A DNA stretch of 64,000 nucleotides from contig CAJFCV020000001.1 in assembly GCA_904066235.2 (NCBI GenBank), forward strand, positions 992,001 through 1,056,000, given 5' to 3'. Position 1 is the first letter of the stretch. Each line of letters opens with the position of its first letter. This document shows positions 43,201-55,200 of the stretch, piece by piece. The position numbers and the translations under genes were made by a program. The notes below the pieces were generated by a model that ran no database searches, was not told the origin of the DNA, and worked only from the letters and a program-made list of their open reading frames with translations. The DNA comes from Bursaphelenchus xylophilus (lineage: Eukaryota; Nematoda; Chromadorea; Rhabditida; Aphelenchoididae).

Positions 43201-46200
43201 CTGTCGCATCGAAAATCGCATCACCCCCGAGAATATGAATTGTGTCGCGACGAAAGCAAATTTCTTTTCACTTCAGCGAAGCGATCGCCGCTTTATGCTC
43301 ATTATTTTCCCGACAGACTGGTACATGCGCATATACCGTACATTGAATGAAATTTGGCCCAAATTATGGCTTTAATTTCCGAAGACATATGCAAGATTTT
43401 TAGCCGACGGTTTTCTAAATATAGCGCAGCATTTTTTGACTTAAAGCCTCAGGCAACGCTTTTTTTTCCAAATTTTGCCACGAAAAGTTTCACACCTATT
43501 TTTAGAGTCATAAAAAACCTTTTTTTCCGCGCAAAACTGGCAAAGGTATAGCCAAAAAGTACCTCTCTCTTTGACCGCTCTCCGCGTTTCGCCTACTCTC
43601 TCGGCCGCAAAGACCGTTGAATATGTCGGCTCTGCCTGCAAAGCGCGAGCTAAAATTTTTAGCAATTGTTATATGATCCATGAAGAAGATCAGCGCAAAA
43701 TTTCATCAAAATCTGAGCGTCGCACTTGGGGTACTTCATTTGATAAAAAAAATTGGAAAATTCCAATCCAATTCAACATTTTCAGAGAGCAAGGGATCGG
43801 AGAAGGTGAAGAGCTGATCCTCAGACGCAAATTCTTCGTCAGCGACACCAACCTGAACACAAACGACCCGGCCCAACTCGGCATGCTCTACGCGCAGTGC
43901 CGCGACGGCGTGCTGGACGGGACGCATCCCGTTTCGCGCGAGATCGCTATCAAACTGGCCGCACTCCAGTGTGCCATCGAGTTTGGAGAGTATCAAGAGG
44001 GCGTGGAGAAGAAAATCAAGTAAGATTTTTCCTCTTTTTCAGTCTGTCGGATATATCGCCGAGGAAATGAATTCGGCGCAGCGACATTTTGCTCATTATT
44101 TTCCCGACAGACACCTTTGCGGAATGCCCGACATAGCGCATAATGAATAAGATGGAAAATTGGCGTAAACTTAGAGCGTGGAAATTGAGATTTTTTTTGA
44201 TCAGAAAAATAAAAAAAACCTTTGCGAATTTTGACATGAGAATTGTCATACTTATCTCTACTGTGGAGAGTAATTTTTCGACAAAAAATCAATTTTTTCC
44301 GCACGAAATTGACAAAGATATGGTCAATACTTTTGTATTCGTTTTCTCACTCCACTCCAGCGACGTTGCGAACAGCACAACATTTTTGAAGGATATCCTA
44401 GCTATCGTAGTGTTTCTACCGGCTCAGTAAAAAATTTTTTCCACTTCCAGCATGCGAGACCTCCTCCCCAAAGAATACGCCAAAGCCAAGGAGCACGAGA
44501 AGAACATTGTCGACGAATGGAAAGAGCTGATCATCTACAACGAAAAAGTGCAGCTTCAGAAGAAGTACTGTGAAGTCTGCCAGTCACTGCCCACTTATGG
44601 CGTCACCTTCTTCTTGGTGAAGGAGAAGGTGCCCGGCAAGAACAAACTGATCCCCCGACTATTGGGGGTGAACAAGGATTCGGTGCTGAGAGTCGACGAG
44701 AAGTCGAAGCAAGTCTTGAAGGAGTGGCCGTTGGAGCAGGTGCGACGATACGCGCCCGGCGCCCAGTTGTTCACTTTGGTGAGTTTTTGGAGTTTTTTGA
44801 AATTTTCGGAGTGCTGTAGGTCAGTCTGTCGGGAAAATAATGAGCACTCTGTCAGACTGAAAATCGCGTCGCCGCTGAGAAAATGAATCAAATTTCTTTT
44901 CACTTCAGCGACGTGTAGCGACATTGTGCTCATTATTTTCCCGACAAACTGACATACTCAATTTTTTACTTTTTCTGTCGCCGCGCGACAAATTTCGTGC
45001 ACGGCGGCGCACTGTGCAGACATGTCAAGACTTTTTGGCCCGCCTAGTATGAGTCTGTCGGGAAAATACTGTGGATTTGTCGCAAAAAAAATTCTCGCCT
45101 TGTCACAGTCACCCACCAAATCTCCAGCCTCGGCGAGCCGTCGCAACGCGATGATGGGCAATTCCAAGGCGCGACAAATCCACATTATTTTCCCGACAGA
45201 CTGGTAAACCATCTACCACATAAAAATCAACCTCTTCGGCCCTAATCCCCTAAAATTTCAGGACTTTGGCGACTACAAGGACGGCTATTACTGTGTGAAA
45301 ACCCCGGACGGCGAGAAAATCGCCGCCCTCATCAGCGGCTACATCGACATCATCCTGAAGAAGAAAAAGTTGGCCGACCATCTCGGAATCGAAGGAGACG
45401 AAGGCTCCACAATGCTGGAGGACCAAGTCGCTCCGGCTCGCGCCACGCTCATCGGTCATGGCGAAATCACACGCCCACAGCAACTGCAAGGCCTGCCGCA
45501 GGGTGCGCTGCGCTCACGGTCCAGTACGCCGTCCGGCTTGCCGAATGGCGCCCAGTACGGTGCCGTGTCGGGCTACGTCACCACGCAGGAGATGCCGCGC
45601 GGCGAACGAGTGCGCTATGTAAACCCGCGCGAACGCGCGCAGAGGGCGTTGATCGGGACCATTGAGGCGACCATTCGCGCCGTTCAAGAGGCCGAGGAGG
45701 AGATTCAACGCCCGCCACAGATCGACTTGTTGCGCTTCGAACCGAGCCGCCGCGAATGGCGCGTTGAGGTGGAGAAGGAGGCGGTCAGCGACCGATTGGC
45801 TGCCATGGGCGCGGCTACGGCCGAAGTCGTCCAACTCACCGCCATTCCGGACGACACGGACTCGCGTGTCGGCACTGCGATCGCCACAATCGGCTCCAAT
45901 CTGCCGGAAATGGGCCGTGGCGTCCGCGAGCTGGCACACATGATGCCTGAGGAAGAGCGCCGTGGAGATTTGATCGAAGCCTCCAGACGCTTGATGAATG
46001 CGTTCGGCACCTTCATCGACAAAGTCCGACCCGACCAGAACGAGAAACGAGCCAACATTTTGTCCGCTGCATCGGCAGTCGGCGAGACCTCTCACGACGT
46101 CATCAAGACCATGCGTGACGAGACCCACGAAGACCGCCAATACCACGATCAACTTATTCAGCGCGCCAGGAATGTCGCCACGAACACCGCCGGCCTTGTC

Positions 46201-49200
46201 ATGCACGCCAAGACCATCTCCAGCGACTGCGGCAACGACGGCTTGAAGGAGCGCGTCATCAACAGCGCCACACAGACCGCCTTCGCCACGTCCGAGCTGG
46301 TGGCGTGCACTAGGGTTGTAGCACCAACCATTGAGCATCCCTCGTCGCAGGAGCGCCTCACCGAGGCCGCGCAGAATGTCAGCCGAACCGTGGAGACGCT
46401 GGTTGAGCACTCCCGCGAGGCTGTTCAGCATTCGCGCTCTGGAAACGGACAAAACCAGATTGGAGATCTGACTGCGGCTGCCAGACAAGTTACACATGCC
46501 TTGGATGATCTGATTGATCATATTCGGACCAGTCCCAGAGGTCAAGGAGGTCACAGAAGACACGAGGAGAACTACAACTACGAGGAGGTGTTGAGAAGCT
46601 CGAACAGAGTCATTACCGGCGCTCAACCGCAACGAGATGCCAATCAGGTAGGGCGGGATGGATAGGCGATATGCTGTCGAGAAAATAACGGGGAACCGGT
46701 AGAAATTTGCCGGGAACATAATGTGGAACCGATATCTGTCTGTCGGGAAAACAATATGGATTCATTTCTCCACATATGTCGAAAAAATAATGTGGAACCG
46801 ATGTATGTCTGTCGGGAAAGTAACGTGGATTCATTTTTTTCACTTTTGTCGGGAAAATAATGTGGATTCGCCATTTAATCGTCAGTATGTCTTTGAGACG
46901 GTGAGGTGCGGCTTTACTGCGACAAACTGAGACATTTTGTTTTCGACAAATCCACATTATTTTCCCGACAGACTGATAGCGGCCGTGTGGTCTTTAGCCA
47001 CTTTCGATTGAAAAATGATAAACACAAGCCATGGTTGGTATCAAAACGTATCGCTGAGACAACCCGAAGTTTTTCAATCGCCTTTTTCATAAGTTATAAC
47101 ACTTTTTGATACCAAATTTGGGTTGAATTTGACCCCTTTTTTGCCATGCTTCTCCTTGCTGCCTCTGCAGCTCAGAGAATCAAAATCTTCTCTTAAAATA
47201 CAACAATTTTCCTCTCAATATCGCCTTGAAAATTGATCAACATTCCATTTCCAGGCCATCCGCCACTCCCGAATCCTCGTGGAGCAATTCGAAAACGGCG
47301 CCGAAGCCGACCCCAACCAACGCGACAAGCTGTTGAATGCGGCGCGAAACGTCGCTCAAGCCACCTCGAACATGATCACCGCCACGCAGGAGGCGCAAAG
47401 TCGACCGCAAGAGGCCGAAGCGCAGATTGCGTTGAAGTCGGCGGCCGAAAACTTGGTTCAGGTGGGTTGGTGTGCAGATGGGTTACAGTTTTACGAAGAG
47501 GACTTTATGGAGTTTAGTGTTGTACATATCGTTGACGAACGCAATCGTTGGGAGTATGGGCTGCTGATTGAGACTAGTGTATAGAAAAGTATGGGTTATG
47601 GTAGCGGATTTTGAAGTATACTGTTGAGTAGGAAAGTGCAAGAAAGTGCGACGCTCAGATTTTGGCAAAACTTGGAATAAATGGAATAAATTTAGTATAA
47701 TTTTTTCTAAGACATATGCGAGATTCCTTGCTTACGATTTGCAAAAATGACCGAGATTTTTTGATCCAAAGTTGGCCAAATATGGAAAATTTTTTGCAAA
47801 TTTCGGCCTGAAATTTTTCATGTCTATTTCTACGGTAGAGTACAATATTCCCACAAAAAATCAATTTTTTCCGCGCGAAACTGGGAAAGATACGGACCAA
47901 AAAGTGTCTTTTCTCTGACCGCTCTCCGCATTTTACGTACTCTCTCGGCCGCAAAGATCGTTGAATATCTTGGCTCTCCCAGCAAAGCGTGAGCTAAAAC
48001 TTTCAGCGATTGATATGTAGTCCATGGTCGACGTATGTGCAAAATCTAAAAAAAATCTGAGCACCGCAAATCGAACTTTTGATACTTCGAAAATCAAGAT
48101 TTTTTGATTTTTTTGGCCAAAAGTCTCCAAAAAATCTCCAAAACCAGCCCATATTCCCGTCGATTCCGTTAAAAAAATTTGAGTTTTGCCTCTCAACCCG
48201 TTTGTTGTGCCATATCACTCACTTCTTCACATATCCTTTCTACAGTTTGAGGTGTCTTAAGTAATTATTTCCCTCCGATTTTCCTGGTGCTTGATAACCT
48301 TTCCCAACGCATTCCATTAACCCGTTTTCCCTCGGTGTTTCGCTTCCATATACGGTGATTGCCGGCGAGTAATTGCGATGCTTTCAGCAACCACGTCATA
48401 ATTACGCCAAGTCCTAGACAGCTTTGTTTTTGCTCTATTCTATCGAAACTTTTTTTGAATTTTTTCGAACTTTTCGCATGTATTTATCTGTTTCTTTGTT
48501 CTTGAGGGATGGGCGATGATTTGAGGGGAATTTGGGGGATTTTCAGCAATTTTTTGTTGAAAAATAAAAAAAAAATTGAAATGAATTTTTTTGATTTTTT
48601 ACTCAAATTGCGACACTCAGATTTTGATGAAACTTGGCACGAATTTAGAACAACTTTTTCCTAGATATATGTGAGATTTCCAGCTCGCAAATTAACAGAA
48701 AAAACCAAGATTTTCCGATCGAAATTTCGAAAAAATGTAAAATTTTTTTGCAAATTTTGCCATGAAAAGTTTCATAGCTATTTCTACCGTAGAGTATAAC
48801 ATTTCCACAAAAAATCAATTTTTTCCGCGCGAAACTACCAAAGATACGGCCAAAAAGTAAATTTTTTCTCTGACCGCTCTCCGCAATTCGCGTGCTCTCT
48901 CGGCCGCAAAGATTGTTGAATATCTCAGTTCTCGCTGCAAATTGCGGGCTAAAACTTTCAGGAATTGATAAGTAGACCATGATGGACGTATGAGCAAAAA
49001 AATTCGAAAAAATCAAAAATTTGAGTGTCGCAATTTTGATTTTTTATCAAAAAATTGTATTTTTTTGTCATATTCTTAAATTTGGCTCTCCAAAAACCCT
49101 CTCAAATCCATTATCCTCCCTTTATTCTATCCATCCATCTGTCTCTGTCCAGGATTTTCAAAAATTTTCGAAAAATTTCGCACGTTTTCCACTCCCCCTT

Positions 49201-52200
49201 CCGATCAGCTGCTCTACGCCGCCGGTTCAGCGGATTATTAACGCTCTTCCGGCTCTTTCATAACCGCGCATCAATTTTTTTTCGAATTCGCGCAACGCCA
49301 CTAATCCGACTGCATAATAGCGAGGGGTTTTCAAAGCAAAAAATTTTTGAAAATACATTTCCCTCATGGCCTATACGATCTATCGTTGGCGCTACGAAAA
49401 GGTCGAGTTTTACGGAAAAGTAAGTGGGATTTTTTGGAGGAAAATCTGGCCGATTTTTTATGCTAAAAACTTTTTTTTTGTTAGTGAAATTGTTAGTTAT
49501 ACCTAAGCATATTATACTTGATTTTTCTGTTAGTTATTAATAAAATTTTAAAATTTTTTTAGCGAATTTGTTAGCGTTATGTATTTGATTTGGTATGTAG
49601 GCAAAGTTTAGATACCATTTCACAACAAATTTTTAAAATTTTATCAAAATTTGAATTTTGAAAATTTAAAAATTTTTTAAAATTTGGTCCCCCTTTACCC
49701 CGCCCGCCCTCTAAATTACCAAAATTACCACGCCTACTCTCTATTCTATCTCTATCGTCCATCACAGCTTTAATCTCTCCTGTTTACTGCGTCAAATCAA
49801 CCAAACTTTCTCGTTTTTTCTTCACCTTTCGGCTCTGCCCCAGTAAATCCGTCTACATGCCCTCCGGGCATCTCGCCGTCCAAGACGATTTACTCTCGTA
49901 GACCCCGATGCATTTGAGACATATGATTCCACAGTGACCCGCGGTTATTGTGGCCTTTTTTCAGCTACAGTCTTCTTTGCTGCAGCAACCTTTTTGCGCA
50001 ACTCTTAGTGACACATCAGCTTTAATCAAGTCGTCTTTTCTAGTCCGAATCCGTCTTATCTTTCAGTTTTTGTATTGGGTGGTTTCATAAAGTGCACGGA
50101 CAGTTTTTTCGCGGCTCGCACTGTGCATAAAAAGTAAAAAATTTTGCACTGTGCATTCCCATTTCCTTTGGTTTTCGCACTGTGCGGCGAAATATCGCTG
50201 CGACAGAAGCAAGTTTTAACTTTGTACAGTGCAGACGGCTTGCTGTCGGTTGCACAGTGCAAACGGCTTTTTTGTCGCTTGCACAGTGGGAAAAATTCAA
50301 AACGCACTGTGCATGAGCGACAAGTGTGGGAAAAAGTTCCGAATGCACTGTGCGGACGGCTTTTTCGTCGTTTGCACAGTGCAAACAGCTTTTTCGCCAC
50401 TTTCACAGTGCAAACAGCTTTTTCGCCACTTGCACAGTGCAAAAGGGCCTTTTCGTCGTTTGCACCGTGCGAAAAGTTCAAAATGCACTGTGCACGAGCG
50501 ACAAGCGTAGGAAAAAGTTCCGAATGCACTGTGCGGACGGCTTTTTCGTCGCTTGCACAGTGCAAACGGCCTTTTCGTCGGTTGCACAGTGCAAAAGACT
50601 TTTTTTTGTCGTTCGCACCGTGCAAACGGCCTTTTTGTCGTCTGCACAATGCAAAAAATTCAAAATGCACTGTGCGCGCGCGAAAAAATGTCCATCCCAC
50701 TTTCTGAACCTACTAACCCCCTATTATCGAGTATTGTAAATTGAGATTTTTTCCAAATAAAAAATTTTTTTTATTCCGTCGGTTTTTGTATGATTTTTTT
50801 GAATTTTTCCATGGAAATAACCAAGTTTTTGACGAACGAGTGCAGAGTTGTTTTTTGGCTTCGGTTGATTGCGCAACAGTCCGGTTGTATCCCCCCGATT
50901 TTTCTGAGAATTTCAGTCGACCCTTTGGCACCCGTAACAATTTTTTTTTTCAAAAATTTTCAATTTTTTTCAAAAAAAAATTTTTTTTTCAAAAACCCAA
51001 AATTCCATATTTGCTTCGTTTCAACGAAAATTCAGCCAATTAGCAGTGAAAATCACCCGTAAACATTGTAGATATTTCCATAGTTAACAGCAAAGATGCA
51101 CTTGCATTGCTTTCCATGCGAAAATTCGAAAGAGAAATACAAAAATCTTCTGTTTCCAATACTATTTCCCCACTTTTCTTCCATCTATCTTTCACCTACA
51201 TCTTCTCCGCACTGTCACCGCGAAGTTCGAGGTACCGCTTTTGGGTCTAATTGAGTTTTTGGGTTGTTGAAGCGAAGCAAATGTGTGTGGAGTAGAAATG
51301 ATTTAGGTAGACTAACATAATTAGACGATTTCTTTTGAATTTGAGGGCAAGAGTTATTTTACAGTGTAATTTTGGCTTTAAAAATACCAAAAAGTTCATA
51401 AAGTAATCAAATTTTCAAAAAAAAATTTTTGGTCCCACCTTGCCATACTTTCCAAATTTTTGCCAAAATGCCATGCCCGATCATTCTTCAAGAATTTTCT
51501 TTCCAAAAAGTCAGCCTCTAGCAAGCCACAGTAAAATTTGATGACTAAAAACCCGACTAGATTCCAACCCCATTCTAAACCGGACTGTTGCAGGCAACGA
51601 ATGCCGCTGCGAACGAGCGAATCGCCGAGGATTCGTTCCGCAGCCTCGAAAGAGCGGCCAAGAATGCGTCGGCCGCAGTCACGCAAACCGTCTCGGCCGT
51701 GAATTCGGCCCAGCCCCACATCCACAACCATCAGACCGTCGAGGAGCTGATTATCGAGTCGCAGATCACGAGCAATCATGTTCGACCCGTCATTACGGCT
51801 ATCAAAGGTAAGAAGGAGCGCTGAAGAGGAAAAAATTGGATTTCTTTACAAAGGAAATTTGTTTTTGTTTACCTCTATATCAGTCTGTCGGTAAAATAAT
51901 GTGCACAATGCCGCTGTGCCGATCGCGTCGCTGAAGTGAAAAGCAATTTGATTTTCTCCGCGACACAATTCATTTTCTTGGTGACGATGAGATTTTCGAT
52001 GCGACAGAGTGCTCATTATTTTCCCGACAGACTGATAGATAGAGAGTACCAAGCCTCCCTGAATTCTACAGGCGCCTTGGAATGGTGAAATCTCAATTTT
52101 TACCCAAGTTTCACCATAATTGAGCACTCAAATTTACAAGGGAAGTGCCCCAACTGCGACGTTCAAGTGTTCTCGGTAGACATAGCAAAAATCGTCATGC

Positions 52201-55200
52201 CAAAGTGCGCAAAAAATTATCTTATTTTTGCCAATTTTTGACCTAATAATGTGGTTCAGAAAAGCGCAAGCTGAAAATCTTGCATATCTGGTGTGAGAAA
52301 AAATCATTATAACTTTGTGCCAAGTTTTGTCAAAATTTGAATGTCGCACTTGGGGTTTTGCCCTTGTCACTCTGTCCCTTAAATTTTTGAATTAACTAAA
52401 AATGCGACACAAAACTCCAAAATCTTCATTCCAGAATCTCAAGCCGCCGCCACTCCATCCGACCGATTCCGTGCCCAATCCAGTCTGATCTACGAGACCG
52501 AAGAGTTCCTTCCGCCAGCCTCACAACTCGTTGATCTTGCCCGCCGTGCCGTGCCCGAAGTCAAAGAGCCTCACAGCGCCTCAAATCTCCAGTCAACCTC
52601 GCAGAAGCTCTCAACGGAACTTGCGACTCTCAGAACTACGCTGAACAAGGCGCGTCAGCTCAATTACAATCAACAACTTGATCATACCGAGGAGTTGATC
52701 CGAGAGTTGGATCAGGCCTTGCAACAGACCAATCGAGACGTCCGTGAAGGCCATATCCGACCAACCGCGGCCGCTGGCGACGCCAGCCAACGGCTAAATG
52801 ATGCGGCAAGACAGGTCAGCTCAACTCTGACTCAATTGGTTTCGGCGGCCCAAAGCGCGGACAAGCAACATGTTGGAGCGTCGGCGATGGATGTCTCTAA
52901 CGCCTTGAGGCGATTCACCTACAATGCTCAAGAGATCGCACCGAGCTGTGGAAACAATGTTGATACGTATGTAATTTTGACGCTATACGCTTTGTTTTAT
53001 CACAAAAAATGCTAAAACTTCCTCCAATTTCAGTTTCATCGGCAACACTCGCAACGTAGTCCATGATTCGGGAAACATCTTTGTTCAAGTCCGCAATCAA
53101 GCCTCGCCAAGCCGTCTGCGCGACAGTCTGAACACTGTGCAAGCATCAATTCGCCAGACGCTCAACGTCCTGCCGGATCACGCCTCAATCGAAGAGGCGG
53201 TCAAGAAAATCGCTCAAGCCGAACACGTCCAAGTCTCAACGTCGTTGGATCTGCGTCAAGCCGCTGGAAAGTTGATTGAAGCTGCCTCCGAACTAATCGC
53301 CGGCCTTCGAGCCCCTGAACAACGAGGCCGGGTTGACCATTTCGTCGAAGCCTACATCACCTTCTTCGCCGTGACTCGCACCCACATCAACGAGAAAGTC
53401 AGCGAGCTACCGGTGAAACGAGAGATCCTGGAGAACCTGGAGATCTCGCGCAACGCCGCCATCAACGTTTTGGAGCGCTTTAGCGGCGCTCAATTGGACC
53501 CTCAATCGTTGGTCCATACCCAACAGTTGAGTCAATCGGCTCGTCAGCTGAGCGAGAGTGTCACAACGATCGTTAACATTACAAGCCAGGAAGCGCCATG
53601 GGTGAAGGAGTGCGACAACGCGTTACGAAAGATCGAGGCCGTCCGACCGATTCTGAATGAAGCTATCGTTCCGCAGAACCACAACAGCTACTATGAAAGC
53701 TTGGACGCCGTGACCGAAGAGGCCAAACGACTTGGCAGTGGACTCTCCGGAATGGCGCATCACGCTCGTCATGGCAATGGCGACGAGCTCTACAAAGCGG
53801 TGCATCAAGCGGGTGATGCGGTCTGCGGACTGGCCGAGAATGCAGTCCAATCCGCCTATCTAATCGGTGCCGGACACCCTCAAAGCGTTGGGGGAAGACC
53901 CGCACTGTTCGATGTGGAACGCCTGAACCGCAATCTCTTGGCCATTCAAGCCATCACCGAGAAGATTGTCAACGGACAGGTTGAGACCTCCGACCTGGTC
54001 GCGGAAATGCAAGCAATCGCCGCGCACGCCTCAAATGTCGCTCAGATTTGCCGCGATGCCACAGAACGCACATCCAGCTCGACGACGAAGAAGCAATTTA
54101 CCAACTGCGCCCGAGACATCACCGATATCACATCCAAACTGATTGCGGCAGTGAAAAAGCTTCAAGCCAAGCCAGAATCCATCGACCATCAACAGGACGT
54201 CAACGAACGAGCGTTGGAATTGAACGATGCAGCGCATACGCTCGCTCAATTCGTTGATCGGCCCGACTTCACGCCAAATGCGGCAAAGATCAGCGCTGAA
54301 GGTCGTCAGTCCCAAGAACCACTGCTCCAATCAGGCCGACAGATGTTGGACGCTTCGGCCAAGATGTTCAGCACGGCCAAAAAGTTGGCGGTGAACGCAA
54401 CCGACGCCAACACTTGGCAAGAGATTGCGGACAACAGTCGCGTTGTCTCGGAGTCCATCAAGAACCTGGTAACCACCATCCGCGACCAAGCTCCCGGCCA
54501 GGCCGACCTCGACTTGGCGATTGAGAAGCTGGGCGCGCTGATTCGTCAACTTGACCGTGCTGCCTTGGATGCGGCACAAGATCAACTGCCCAGATCCAAC
54601 ATCTCCGAACAACGGGTTCATCAACAAATCGTCTACTGTACGCAGACCCTATTGGAGCACATTGACCCGCTCAAGGCGGCCGCCAAATCGCATGCCGAGC
54701 AGCTGGGCCATGAAGTTCGCGAACATGTCAAATCGACCGAAACACTCGTCCAGTCGGCGGTTCAAGCGGCTTCATTAAGCTATGACTCCGACGCGCAGAA
54801 CAAGTTCTTCGAGCAGTGCAAGACGGTGGTCGAAGCCGAACTCAAGCTGATGATTGCCGCAAAAGATGCCGGAGGCAACCCGAAGGCCGAACAACTCCAC
54901 TCGGTCGTCGATGAATGGGCGAATCAGCTGCGTCGAGCACTGTCCGACCTGGAAAGAAGCGTCAACTTGCTGGACAGTCAAGCCGGGGTCATCCATGGAA
55001 TCGTGGAGACGATTACGAGGAGCATCGCTATCACCGACCAGTCCAAAGCGGTTGACCCGAGCGACTCGTTCCCGAATGTGCAAGCGCGAATGGTCGAAGG
55101 GTTGGAGAAAATCCGCAAGATCGCCGAAGATATGCCTGTCCGAGACGTGGAGGACCTCGGCAAGGACAGCTTAACTTTGGCCGAGCTCTACCGAACGTTG

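Noticed and set aside
45514..46719. 401-codon open frame on the minus strand
   Set aside because: It is the antisense shadow of the long talin exon at 45262-46647, whose plus-strand frame matches talin throughout.
50056..50700. 214-codon open frame, Cys/Lys-rich
   Set aside because: Translation of the family D array; the repeated TVQ and HCA residues come from GCACTGTGC units, and both strands are open for the same reason.
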